Assembly: GCA_000827265.1 (NCBI GenBank)
Contig: KN834789.1
Location: 1-64,000 of the forward strand
Length of the DNA stretch: 64,000 bases
Direction of reading: 5' to 3'
DNA from: Collybiopsis luxurians FD-317 M1
Lineage: Eukaryota > Basidiomycota > Agaricomycetes > Agaricales > Omphalotaceae
Position numbers and translations under genes: made by a program. The notes below the pieces were generated by a model, which saw only the letters and a program-made list of their open reading frames with translations, was not told the DNA's origin and ran no database searches. Numbering within the stretch: the stretch's first letter is position 1; each line of letters starts with the position of its first letter. This document shows, one piece after another, positions 24,446 to 36,146 of this stretch.

Positions 24446-26251
24446 ATGTTCTCTGCAGCCCTGCTCGCTTTCGCTTTCTTCGCTGTCGCGTACAGTCAAC
24501 AGATCGGTACGCTTACGGCAGAAACTCATCCCCCGCTTTCATGGCAGGAGTGTACGACCTCTGGCTGCACCACTCAATCTTCTACGGTTGTTCTGGACGC
24601 GAACTGGCGGTGAGCAGGAGTTTCGGCCGCTCTCATGGAAATGCTAATTCGCATTGATGCGTTAGGTACTTGCACCAAACTACTTCGTCGACTAACTGCT
24701 ACGAGGGTAACGAATGGGACACTACTCTCTGCCCTGGTAAGCTGGATCAACAATTACTGTGGCCTAGCTAGCTTTCCTGACGCGATTCTACTAGACCCGA
24801 CCACATGTGCACAGAACTGTGCCCTTGACGGAGCTGACTACGAAGGTAAAACCTTCGAGCTGACATCCCAATATCTTGTCTTTACACAATAAACTTTTAC
24901 AGGAACATATGGTATCACCTCGAATGGAGACTCGTTGACACTCAAATTCGTGACCACCTCCCAGCAAAAGAACGTCGGTTCACGAGTTTATTTGATGGCT
25001 CCAGGATCAGAAACCGAGTATCAAATTTTCAAACTCGTCAACCAGGAATTCAGCTTCGACGTCGATGTTTCTCAGCTTCCGTGTGGTCTGAACGGTGCCT
25101 TGTACTTCTCTCAAATGGACGCCGATGGTGGACTGGTGGGTTTCGACTCGAACAACCACCTACAGACATATATTGAATGCTTTTTATAGTCCCGATTCTC
25201 CGCCACCAATAAGGCTGGAGCTCAGTACGGAACTGGATACTGTGACTCTCAGTGCCCACACGACATCAAGTTCATTAACGGATTGGTGAGTCCTATTTGA
25301 GTATTCCGGACATATTGCTGATTTTTTGGGCAGGCTAACATTGTCGACTGGTGCGGCTCTAACTCTGTCCAAAATTTACTTAACCTCACTCCACTTCTTG
25401 ACCATGAATTAGGACTCCTGCGAGTAACAACCCCAACACTGGTACCGGAAACACTGGTACTTGCTGCGCCGAAATGGATGTGAGTGTTTAATGTTCACTT
25501 ATGGCTTGAGAATGAACTGATATGTGGATAGGTCTGGGAAGCCAACTCGATCTCGTCTGCCTTCACCGCTCACCCTTGCACTGTCACTGAGCAAACTGCT
25601 TGCACTGGTTCTACCTGCTCCGCACCCAACTCCACAGCTGGTGTCTGTGACCAGGCTGGATGCGACTTCAACTCCTTCCGTCTCGGCGACACTTCTTTCT
25701 ACGGTCCTGACATGACAGTTGACACCACTCAGCCGTTCACTGTCGTCACTCAGTTTGTCTCTTCGAACAACCAGAGCTCCGGCACCCTTTCCGCTATCCG
25801 TCGTCTCTACGTCCAAAACGGAGTTGTCATCCAAAACTCCGAGACCAACGTTGCCGGAGTCACCGCCACTAATGAAATCTCTGCTCAGTTCTGCGAGCAG
25901 CAAAAGACCGCCTTTGGCGACACTGACACTTTCGACTCGAAGGGTGGACTCACTGGAATGGGAACTGCCTTGAACACTGGAATGGTCCTTGTCCTCAGTT
26001 TGTGGTAGGTGCAAAAATTACTCCCTATTGTGCAATGGCTGAAAAATCCTTTGAACAGGGATGACTACGCTGTCAACATGCTCTGGCTCGACAGCGACTT
26101 CCCCACTGACGGAACTGCTCCTGGCAATCTTCGTGGAACCTGCCCGACAACGTCTGGTGTTCCAGCGACCGTAGAGGCTCAGTCCCCGAACGCGCAGGTC
26201 GTCTTCTCCAACATCAAGTTCGGTGCTATCGGTTCCACATTTAGCGCTTAG
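24446..26251 (+). CDS. GH7 cellobiohydrolase without cellulose-binding module
   Basis: Tandem paralog of the preceding GH7 gene with the same fold and motifs. It has signal peptide [17 protein letters not shown], then [16 protein letters not shown]. The catalytic block is [14 protein letters not shown], with the glutamates intact. The protein ends at GAIGSTFSA with a TAG (26249-26251), exactly where gene 1 continues into its linker and CBM1. The last exon shows no trace of either. Introns mostly match gene 1, but the GC-AG intron is missing and the intron at the catalytic motif lies 9 bases further downstream. It probably acts on soluble or amorphous ends, or with CBM-bearing partners, which is inference. 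Confidence 0.95.
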
Positions 26252-26599
26252 ATGATTGAGCTGGAGAGATACCCCCCGCAGGAAGTGCTCAAAATTTGTA
26301 AAAGAAGTACCATATGTAGTTGACCTTGTCATTGCCTGGATGCATACCCTATAGTTTTTCTGAAAAATAAAGCTGTTACCGCGACTATGGATGAACTGAA
26401 AGATGAGATGACCGCGTCGCGACGCGTTTTCCCACGATCGCGAGATCTAATCTCATGTGGATCTCACGGCCCGGAATCAGCGCTAGCAAAATTTCTGAGC
26501 GTCAATTTTTTTTTTTTTTTTACAACTTCTGTTCACGACCAAGGATCATCTAAACGTGAGGTCTCCCGACAGGCAGTACTATCTACTCTACAATAAATA
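26252..26599. other. Intergenic with poly-T run
   Basis: About 350 bases between GH7 gene 2 and SNU13. It contains AATAAA at about 26366 as a plausible poly(A) signal for the cellulase, and a run of 15 or so T at 26507-26521. Nothing coding is seen. Confidence 0.5.
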
Positions 26600-27131
26600 A
26601 TGGCTGAAGAACGAGGAAAAGTTTTTCCTCTTGCGGATGCGGATTTGACAAACACGGTTTGTTGCCTTCAGGTTATAAAGGATTCTTTCAACTCATTCTT
26701 TGGTAGATCCTTGACCTTGTGCAGCAGGCTGTCCAGTATAAACAGCTGAAAAAGGGTGCCAATGAAGGTACTTAGCTTGTCTTTGGTGCCGAACTTGATA
26801 TTGATAATGACATTCGTAGCGACGAAAACTCTGAACCGAGGTGTTGCTGAATTTATCATCCTCACGGCGGACACTGAACCTCTGGAGATCTTGCTTCATC
26901 TTCCCCTTCTTTGCGAAGAAAAGGTTGGCGAGAATTCTGTATGGAGACAGTTTCACTGATTGGGCTTTCCAGAATGTACCCTACGTATTTGTTCCTTCCA
27001 AAGCAGCTCTTGGACGCGCGTGCAATGTTACTAGACCGGTGATTTCTGTGAGCATTACGACCGGTGATTCGAGGGAGCTTTCCACCCAGATCAATACTGT
27101 CAAACTTGCCATCGAAAAATTGTTGATTTAG
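26600..27131 (+). CDS. SNU13: Snu13 / 15.5K (NHP2L1) L7Ae-family RNP protein
   Basis: Binds kink-turns in U4 snRNA and box C/D snoRNAs, and is shared by the spliceosome and rRNA methylation complexes. Four exons join in frame: 26600-26656, 26707-26767, 26820-26923 and 26973-27131, giving 126 residues, the yeast length. Motifs visible are [59 protein letters not shown] and [16 protein letters not shown]. The open frames of this region are each too short to show the gene; only the spliced product does. The context is housekeeping, followed by UBC9 on the same strand. Confidence 0.95.
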
Positions 27132-27318
27132 TGTGTAGTAGTGGAATTCATAAAATGATTGTCTGAACGCGAAGTTGGATTGAGGCACCTTAACACCTCT
27201 TGTGGCTGTGTAATGTCATGTGAAGCTGATTAGTCAGCGAAGTCTCTTGAGCCTTTGATTTTGGCGCCTGAGGTCGAGTTCATTCTTACTCTTTTCCTAT
27301 CACTTCCCTAATACAAAC

Positions 27319-28354
27319 ATGTCTGGAATTTGCAGACCCCGTCTCGCTGAAGAGCGAAAGCAATGGCGCAAAGATCATCCATTTGTGGGTTTCTGTTTCT
27401 CGTTGAAATTATCCAAGATCTTGCGCCCAGAAACGCGACTTTTCAGTCATATCCCACTCTGTTTCGCGTCACATCTTCCTCAATGCCCCTCGGCTCCATT
27501 GTGCCACTGTTTGCTGACATACATCGCAGGGATTCTATGCCAAACCTTCAAAGAGCACTGACGGGTCGATGAACTTGATGGAATGGGAAGTTGGGATACC
27601 TGGAAAAACAGGTGTACGTGCGATACCTTCGCTTTGCCACTTTCTTATACTGTGCTGCCAGAATGATCGCTCATGGCAAGGCTCCCTGGCACTCTGATCA
27701 CTGGCTTGCTTTCACATCCCTTGATATTTATGCTGACTTTTCTTTTTCGATATATAGACTGCCTGGGAAGGTGGACTGTTCAAGCTAGTCATGGTATTTC
27801 CTGAAGGTACGCCATTGTTGTCTGATTATTCATCAATGAGAACCACCCTTATTTCTTTCTAGACTATCCATCGAAACCACCGAAATGTAAGTTGGTCAGT
27901 TCTCTCCGACGACGAAGGGGTTGAATCATTTCTGTAGGTAAATTTACTCCGCCATTATTCCATCCCAACGTATACCCATCCGGAACTGTGTGTTTATCCA
28001 TTCTCGACGAGGAGAAGTCTTGGAAACCGGCCATTACCATCAAACAGGTGAGCGCCTTGATATATAGGCTTTTGTGCTCGCTAATGATGTTGCTAGATTC
28101 TTCTCGGAATCCAGGATCTCTTGGACGATCCTAACGTCCAAGATCCAGCACAAAGCGAAGCATACACCATGTTCAAGTATGGACTCATCCTTCTGTGCCT
28201 GTCGTCATTGGCTTATGCTTTCATGTTTCTAGAAATGACAAGGTTGCCTACGAGTAAGTGTGTATGTTGCGATTCTTATATTCATCTCATCGTCTATCTC
28301 CGCTCTACAAGGAAGAGAATTAGGCAGCAGGCACGAGAAAATATCCCAAAATAA
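27319..28354 (+). CDS. UBC9: SUMO-conjugating enzyme E2 (Ubc9)
   Basis: Transfers SUMO from the E1 to lysines of nuclear proteins. The exons spell [63 protein letters not shown] and [20 protein letters not shown]. The catalytic cysteine is in [19 protein letters not shown], followed by [16 protein letters not shown] and a basic C-terminus [12 protein letters not shown]. Length is about 158 residues, as in other Ubc9 proteins. The first intron (about 145 nt) is longer than average; the others are about 50-60 nt. Stop TAA 28352-28354. Confidence 0.95.
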
Positions 28355-28529
28355 TGCATATCTCTGTACATTTCTTTGTATCTTATTTCCTCTGTCGCTT
28401 GCTATTCATGCGATGTAGGCTATTGCTTTGAGCGATAATATTGGTGTATCTGTAGTTTGGTTTTGGGAATGGAGTATCTAACATTTGACTCCTGTCTTCG
28501 AGCGCTTAAGAGACTTTGTTCTTTCCGAC

Positions 28530-29851
28530 ATGACTACATCTCCTCGTATACTAGACGTTCATACACCCTTCGCGTCATTTGCGATATCACATTCCAGTGA
28601 GGATATGCTACATCCACGCTATGACTTTTGGTCACTAACCATCATGGCCCAGTAACCCAGGACTCTCTCCAGTCATTGTACGACAAACTCACTCGAAAAG
28701 TACACAACAGCTACCATGGTGAACGAGTAGGGCCCGGCTGGCTGAAATATGAATTCAATAATTCGATATGGGACCTGGACGATGGTATATACCCAAATGC
28801 TGACTCTATGAATAAAACTCATCCGCCCAACCCCAGAGTCTGACCATACCATCTTTGTCTGGCGGCAACAACAGCAAACATCACCTCCTGACCACGAATT
28901 GGCACTTTCAAGTTCCTATTCCTCTGCGGCATCTGCAACATCCACCGCCGTCCCTCCTCGCAATCCAGTCTTGCACCTCCACGATCCGAATCAGCCTTTA
29001 CCCGTTCCTCCAGAGTACCAAAATATCTCATACTATGTCTTTCAACCCTCGCGTCAGCAAGCACTCGAATCAAGTACACGGTCGAATCGGTCTGTCAAGT
29101 CGAAGAGTACGATGAGGAAGAAGGGTACGAGTATCAAGGATGAGGGACAGACTTTGGACGACGTCGATGCGGAGCCGAATTTCAAACAGGCCTTTAACAA
29201 GTTTCATAGCGAGAATGGGGTGAGGACTGTTATGGGTAGTATTGGACCCGTTAAGAATGGTATGCAAACGAATTTTTCCTTCGCTTGATTATCGAAATTC
29301 CATTCCATTCCCCTCCTCCAGTGCGCATGCTCCTCAAAGCAGGCTACCGACATGTCTACATTTCTCGGAAATTCGCGTTGGATCATGGGTTCATACCCGC
29401 CGATGCTGCACCAGGGCATTATGGATACAGCGGTTTGGTGAATATCGGTAATTGGCCGATAACGCTTACTCCTTCGACGGTACCCAGTTCTCTCCCCGAA
29501 GCCCCCACCGCTCCGTCGTTACATCGCTCTCAATCTCAATCTCAGTCTCAACACGACGGAGATGCAGGTATACGTCTAGGTCCAGGTAACGCTTCCACAT
29601 TCTCCAAGAAATCTGGAAAACGCTCCAAAGACGCCAAAGCGGGCGGACCGAAACCTACCATGATGACCGTGTATCTCTCCGAAGAACCCCACTTTGATGT
29701 CGTCCTAGGCCGGTCATTCTTTGAACGCAGACAGATACGTTTGACCTCTGTCGATCCTACGGACGTGGTTTGTCTGGACACTGGAGAGAAAATCGAGTGC
29801 GAGTTGGTCATTTTGAAGGATGGGAGAGGGGAGATTGTTACTGTAACATAG
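28530..29851 (+). CDS. Conserved fungal protein of unknown function
   Basis: The name and role are not known to me. The likely start is the ATG at 28530 (MTTSPRILDVHTPF). Exons then give a helical segment DSLQSLYDKLTRKVHNSYHG, a Gln/Ser-rich linker, a basic patch (SNRSVKSKSTMRKKG), and two conserved-looking blocks. The first is RMLLKAGYRHVYISRKFAL...GHYGYSGLVNIGNWP. The second is DVVLGRSFFERRQIRLTSV, DPTDVVCLDTGEKIECELV and ILKDGRGEIVTVT, which ends the protein. The blocks look like a small beta-rich fold and resemble uncharacterised proteins across fungi. The first intron is very short or misplaced. There is no signal peptide or membrane segment. Confidence 0.7.
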
Positions 29852-29954
29852 AAAAGCACCTTAGGAGCACGATTTGGACTTGTGTTTACATCATCGTCTA
29901 CATTTCTGCAGGGATAAAGGATTATTATTATTATTTAGTAATATACCTACTCCG

Positions 29955-31579
29955 CTACGCGTTGCGTTGCGTTTTCGAACGACCATGTACTCCATCGTAA
30001 TCGTACCCTTGCATCAACTGCGCCACGACCCAGCAATTCCCAATAACGTATATCAACCCTCTAAGCCATAATCCGTAAAACACATTCGACCCGAGAAACT
30101 CTAATCGATACGCTTCGGAGAGCCATAATGCCTGCACGCCGACCCAGACTGCGACGCATGTCGCTGCTTTGGACGTGGACATGGATATGCGGGGGAGGAT
30201 GAGGGGGAGGAGGAGGAGGTACCATAAGAAGTACTGTGGAGGAGTTTGAAAGGTGTTAAAAGTTATTCGTGGTGGTGCAAAAAAAAAATGAGGGAGGGAG
30301 GGAAGAAATGGGAATGGGAACGGGAACGGGACGAGTTTTCTCACCTGGGAGGTGCACACCTTGTTGAACACGACGAACAATACCGTTTGGATGAACCAGG
30401 TAAAGGGGAGATGCGTCTTGGGTAACGTTCCGAATACCAGACCTGTGCCGATGGCGAGGGTCATCTGCGGGACGAAGCTCGTTAGTGGGGACTCGAGCAG
30501 GTTGGTCCACCAAGTTGAGATTGAGGATGCGGATGTGGATGATAGTAGTATGGGGGCGGTCGAATTCGTGTTCGATGGGTAGGTCAAGTACGTAAGGTAA
30601 AAGTACGGCGAAAAGTTGTGTCGGTGGTCTAGGCGGTGAAGATGGTACAAGTACGATTCGTATAAGAATGGGTATCCCCAGCTGGAAAAGAACGAGAAGA
30701 TTATTCAAAAGTTTGGTTCGGTCAAAGGTGCAATCTCACTTACACGAGATAGCACGCTCCAGTCAACAATCCAAACGTCGACACGCTAACGAGTCCAAAG
30801 GAGCATACTCTCCGATTCAAATACCTTTTCACCCATCCGAACCCACGATCCCCACCCCTACTCGTATGGGGACTTGCCAACGCGCCGATACAAGCGAACC
30901 CATAAATCGCGGGGTATATCTTCCAATGCACACACACACCCAACATCACCGCGGCCCAATTCCACCGACCTCTCAGCGCCGCGTACAGCGTGAGGAGGAC
31001 GAGCGAGGAGAGAATCGCTTCTGACGAGCCCCGGGTGGAGATGGAGAAGACCATGGGGTTGAGGAGGTGCAGAGCGGCGTACAGCGTCGCGCTTCGATTT
31101 CGAGATGGGGATGGGGAGGATTTGGGTAAGATGCCAGTGGAAGGAGAGAGGAGGAGGGCGTAAATGAGGATACCGTTGAGTATGTCGCATGCGGCGAAGA
31201 GGTATTTACCGAATGAGGGATGGAGCCAGTCGTTGGGTGAGACGACGAGTGCGAGGAGGGGGGTGTAGCGGTACGTTTCTCTGCTGTATGGACTGGAAGA
31301 CGTTTGTTGGCGATGTTCTGCTCTGATACGAGTATAAACTTACTCTCCATATCCACCACCGAAAGGACCTTGAGCCCTATTTTTGTTTCCTGGGCCAGGA
31401 TGTAAGAGAAACTGGGCGGCATCGGTAAAGACGCGATAGTCGACGTCGGTGTATTTCACTAATGACCTGGCGTCGTGCCATTCACTGTAAAGAATGAGGC
31501 CGACGCGTATAAAGACTGAGAGTAGGAGGACATTGCGGAAAGAAAATGCATTGATTATGGACGTGGAAGTAGTGAACAT
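29955..31579 (-). CDS. GPI14: GPI mannosyltransferase I catalytic subunit (Gpi14/PIG-M)
   Basis: Adds the first mannose from dolichol-phosphate mannose to the GPI precursor on the lumenal side of the ER. The ATG at 31579 gives a first membrane segment (FRNVLLLSVFIRVGLILY), then the lumenal DxD motif KYTDVDYRVFTDAA, the family hallmark. Next come SPYSRETYRYTPLLAL, LNPMVFSISTRGSSEA and WAAVMLGVCVHWKIYPAIY, all characteristic of PIG-M. Further membrane helices follow, with FNKVCTSQYFLWYLLLLP across an intron. The stop is at 29955-29957. It converges with the unknown-function gene, with only about 100 bases between stops. Confidence 0.93.
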
Positions 31580-31691
31580 GAAAACAGGTAATCATATGAG
31601 GATCCGGCTCTCTTCAACGTGTACAGTACTTAAACGCCTCGAAACTAGACTACGACACCCAGTATTCTAAATAGCGGCCAGAGTAGGTAGT

Positions 31692-32617
31692 TTAAATCTG
31701 CAAATAGAAATGTGAGTTGAGGAACGGTTTGAAGAGGCAGTACTCACGTATTGTGATATCCATCGGAAACCTAAAGAAACGGGTCAGATGTGGATAGAAA
31801 TGGAAGAGAAAGAGCTCACCATCACCGTAACCCTGCCTCTGGACGACTGAGCACATGAAAATTTCGATAGGTCGAATATCAGTGAGGGGAACTTTGCCCT
31901 GTAGATATGCTACTCGTTAGAAGGGGTCTAATGGCAGCTTTATAGTGACGCACCTTTCCAGTAGTCTGCCACAAGCCAAGGTTATGCCTGAGCTCCTCCT
32001 CACTGACAGCACCCGGTGCGTCGATTTTGTTTCCGAGGATAAGGAAAGGCACTTTGGCAAGTTCCTCGATGGCAAGGAGAGCGTCGAGCTCTGCCTTGGA
32101 TTCGGAAAATCGCTCAAAGTCGGCACTGTCAACCAGGAAAACAATGCCGTCGACTTCGGGGAAGTAGTCTCTCCAGAGACGACGGGCTGAGAGGCTGTAT
32201 TAGTGGGAGGAATGGAGTTGGAAGGCTGGACATACCCTGCTGATGACCTCCCAAGTCATAGGTGGTGAATTTGACGTTTCCAATAGCCAATTCTTCGGAA
32301 GCTGAGAAAGCAGTGTAAGGAGTTGTATGGATTGGAAGAGTAGTAGACGAACTTGGGTGAAGAGTAGGCTGGAGGGTAGCTAATCTGTCGTTCTTGAGCA
32401 TGTGCAACAAGGTCTGATAACATGTTAACGGTATGAACTCGTTGTGGAAGCAACTTGCGCACCGTCTTTCCAGCATTGTCAAGACCGAGGAATAGAATCT
32501 TGGCGTTTTTGTGCAGCAAGCCTAGATATACGTGTTGAAGATTGAGACAGGTAATGAAGGGCTTGAATACGGACCAAGTTGCGCTAAAACGTCCCAGAAC
32601 CAGTTGATAATGAACAT
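31692..32617 (-). CDS. SAR1: COPII small GTPase Sar1
   Basis: GTP-loaded Sar1 bends the ER membrane and recruits Sec23/24 to start COPII vesicles. The N-terminal amphipathic helix is [17 protein letters not shown]. Nucleotide motifs are [13 protein letters not shown] (P-loop), the switch-I threonine in [25 protein letters not shown] (switch II) and [11 protein letters not shown] (NKxD). The protein ends [17 protein letters not shown]; the final exon encodes only Ile and the stop (31692-31694). Many short introns. It is divergent from the kinase fusion gene. Confidence 0.95.
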
Positions 32618-33179
32618 GTTTAAAGTAGGTGAAGTGAGAAAAGTACACGCGGTGTAGCGTTAAAAGTAAGAGCTATCTCAGTGTCACGTAGATTACACGT
32701 CACAGTATTCAATTTTGCAAACTACTACACTTTTTTTTACAAATTTTCTAATGTACGAAGGGTCTGACACTCACCGCGCCATTGAAAAAGAGAGCGAGTG
32801 AGTTCTATTAACCAATCTAAAATCCTTCTCCGCTTAACCGAATCGCCTCAACCTAGCGTTTGAAAGCTGTTAAGGTCGGGCACTGTCTAAAAGGTTGCGT
32901 TGAGAAAAGGTACAGAAAAAAAAAGGTTTTTTATAGGCAATTCTGTTCACGTGATGCTGAGCTATAATGATATCATAAGGTCCAGACGGACTATGTTCAC
33001 AGCACTTGCCTGCATAAATATCAAAATGTTAGACTACTCCAACCAACCCACTCCCCCATCAATCAAGCTGGATTTCTGTCTTGCGTTCCACAGCATCCAG
33101 CAATCCCATGATCACTTTACCAAATTAGTACGCTCTCTTCTTATCTACAGCTTTCATTCATGCTCAACAGTCTCCAGGA
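32618..33179. other. Divergent promoter region, SAR1 / DUF4238-kinase
   Basis: About 560 bases between divergent genes. An open frame extends from about 32900 through this region into the kinase gene's first exon, so the kinase N-terminus could be longer. The sequence before 33180 has no conserved look. Confidence 0.4.
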
Positions 33180-36146
33180 TGAATTTCGACGTTCCTCATT
33201 ACATTCCTCCATTCTTTTGGAGATTCTGGCTGTCAGTCTTACTACATCTCTCTCCAAATCACCTCTATAACTTCCTTATAGCGGTCATAACCGTAGCGAT
33301 CATGTTCACAGCCCACGGCTTCACATTTACGATGTCGACTCTTCCGATTTACGCGAAAAAACCTCCGTCTCCGAATTCGGTCCCGTCCGTTCCATGTTTC
33401 ACGACTTTAGTTGCGTCGCGTCTTCCAACTCGCGCGCAGCCTACGACAAGGCCGAGCGCGCTTTTCTTGTCCTTCAGTCACAAGCAGAAGAAGCTTTGCA
33501 AAAGCTCGTTGATGTGATATACCCTTCCTCAGCCGATACCCACGTCTCTACTACCCGCATTCCTATCACCCCAGACGATCTGTCGACTATTATCAAGTTC
33601 TTCGTGTTTTTACGATTCAGGAATAGTCCTCACTATCGGGAACTTCTTAAGGAACTCTTGGAACCCAAAGATTTCCAGCTATCTGCTAAAAAGAGTACCA
33701 GTCACGTTCATCCTCCTGGATCCAAGGGAAGCATGGTCCTGTCCGTATACAGTCCTCTCATCCGACAAGTCCGCATACAGACCGTCTTGGATACCTTTTG
33801 CAAGTTTTTCCAGACCCCTGTATGGGATATGAGGCTGTATAACTATAGCCAGGACCTTCCCGTTCCTCCCGAACATTCTCCGCCGTATCCGTTCAAAACA
33901 GTCGCTAATAATCATGCCCATACTTCGTGGTCGATCCGGAGAGACTCTTGTCTTGGTGCATTGAACAGACATTGCTGGCAATATTGTCGAGAAACCGAGA
34001 TCTATCTCGGTGTCGCTGTCGAGGAAGATCGAGAGTTTATCCTGCCAGAGTGTTGTTTCGGTGTACTGGATGAGAGCTTCGGAGGTGGTGTTGCGTAAGC
34101 GTTTGTTTCTTGTTGGATTATCCCGTCTTGCTCAATGTGCATTCTAGGGAATCTGAATCATTCGATTGTTTCTTTCCTATACTCCCAACACTGGCGTTGT
34201 ATATCTTGCGCAACGAGGACAATCATGTCAGAGAAGCGATACCACCCTTTGTCCAAGTTGGTAACGAGCTGGAACTAGATATTCACCTCCGGAACGCTAT
34301 GGTTCTCTCCAGCGTGCCTCTTGGTCGCCGTTCCGAGGTGTTCATCCACCATCGGGATCTCAAGACCCCTGTACTCGAGCTCGATCAGATTATTTGGAAA
34401 GAGTCGGAGTCAAGCGACTCGGGCGATACCAAGGATCCTGCAGCGAGCGATATCCTCCAACAACTTGCCACTGAAATTGACACTGTCTCTGCAACCGTTG
34501 ACAGTCCTCACTCCGACGGCGATGGTGTTCACAATAACAACGGCACCCCAGAACTTTCCGGTCCAAAGATCTTCTTCTCCTCTCTCTCTTCCATCGTCCA
34601 ATCCATCTCCTCGTATAACCAATTCCGATGCAACTACATCGACTATAGTCGTCTCAAACAGCAGTGTAGGCAAAAGTTTAGTTTTGATCGGATGAAGAAG
34701 ATGTGGATATTGAAGAGGGATATTGTGTTGAGTGATTTGACTGACGAGGTATTTGTCAGACAGCTCTACTTTAGCCCGTCGTTGTTTACCATTTTTGCAG
34801 GTCGAAGTTGTAGGTCAACATGCGGTTGCGTTTGGAGCCTTTAGTGATGTCTGGATGGGGAAGTGGTTCGATATAGTTGAGAGGAAACAACGGATGGTTT
34901 GTCTTCTCTTATTTTATTTTCCTGGACGTGTATTCATCGACATCAAGGTCGCGATCAAATACCTCCGTCAAGTCATGGTCCAAGGCGTACGCGAAAAACT
35001 CCTAAAGGTGAAAACAGAAACCATTGACCTCCCTCTACTCTCTCTCACGGTCCGTTCTTTCTGCGCAGCGTCTCCAAGCCGAACTCCTCACCTGGCACCA
35101 ACTATGTCACCGCAATCTCGCCATGCTGTACGGAATCGTGCAGACCTCGACGAGTATCGGCATGGTATCTGCGTGGTGCGATAATGGGACGATTTCGAGT
35201 TATTTGAAGAAGAAGCCTGAGGCGGATCGGTTGGGGTTGGTACGTGGGATTTGGTATGAGTTTGTACGCCATGGGGGTACTGACGGGACTTTTGTGCAAT
35301 TAAAAGTTGACCCAGGTAGCCTCGGGAGTCGCGTACCTGCATCATTTCAAGCCTCCGGTGATCCATGGTGACCTTAAGGGGGTAGGTCCTCATTATTTCA
35401 TAGTGGATTTGTTTTTTCGTCGCACTGTGATTCACTAAAAAGTATTCGACTTATTCCGACAGGGCAATATCCTCGTCGACGGACATGGAAAAGCGGTCAT
35501 CACGGATTTTGGTCTGTCGAAAGTCGTGGAAGATTTGGCCAACTTGTCGAGATCTGCGAATGACGATGAAGGAAGCAAGCCGCGCTCGACGTCGTCTTCG
35601 TTTTTTGCTGGGAGTACGAGGTGGATGGCGCCCGAGTTGGTGTTGGCGCTTGTCGAGGATGATGATGATGATGACGACGATAGACTGAAAAGTGGAGGAA
35701 GGAGCGAGGAAAGAGAGGCTGCTGCCGGGAGAGCAGGAGGTGAGAGGAGCGCTCCGAGGGTGACCACCGCAAGCGATGTGTATGCGTTTGCGTCGGTCTG
35801 TTTGGAGGTGGGTTCGCGCAGCTGCGTTATCGATTCCCACCCTAACCAATTGCGCCTTTTTTCGGTCTTTCAGATTGTCACAGGCAGTCTTCCATATCCA
35901 CACCGCAAGAACGATTACTCGGTCACTGTAGACATCCTCCGAGGTGTCTTGCCCTCAAGGGGTTCCGACCTGTCGGGTGCCCTCGGACGCATGTTCGTCT
36001 CAAAGGCGCCAGCTGCGAGTCCGGAAATGCTTGGGAATGTAGAGACGTTCAGAGGGGTATTGGAGAGTTGCTGGGACGGTGATCCGATGATGCGCCCGAG
36101 TATGGAAGATGTGGTTCGGTACTTGAATGGGATTGAGGAAGGTTGA
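33180..36146 (+). CDS. DUF4238 - TKL-like protein kinase fusion
   Basis: Roughly 850 residues. The N-terminal half matches DUF4238: VPHYIPPFFWRFW, then across an intron (33232-33281) LGHNRSDHVHSPRLHIYDVD, later IIKFFVFLRFRNSPHYRELL. A serine-rich linker follows. The C-terminal kinase has a P-loop AFGAFSDVWMG, VAIKYL lysine, HRNL, catalytic HGDLKGGNILV (HGD in place of HRD), ITDFGLSK, STRWMAPE, SDVYAFASVCLE and a final WDGDPMMRPSMEDVV. The activation region carries an insert with a run of eight aspartates and a Gly/Arg/Glu-rich segment. By family it is an active Ser/Thr kinase of the fungal TKL expansion; DUF4238 function is unknown. Start chosen at MNFDVPHY; an upstream in-frame ATG at about 33027 cannot be excluded. 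Confidence 0.8.
35656..35680 (+). repeat. GAT/GAC triplet repeat encoding poly-Asp
   Basis: A short microsatellite of GATGAT...GACGAC units lies inside the kinase domain and encodes about eight aspartates. Triplet length changes here would keep the frame. Confidence 0.7.
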
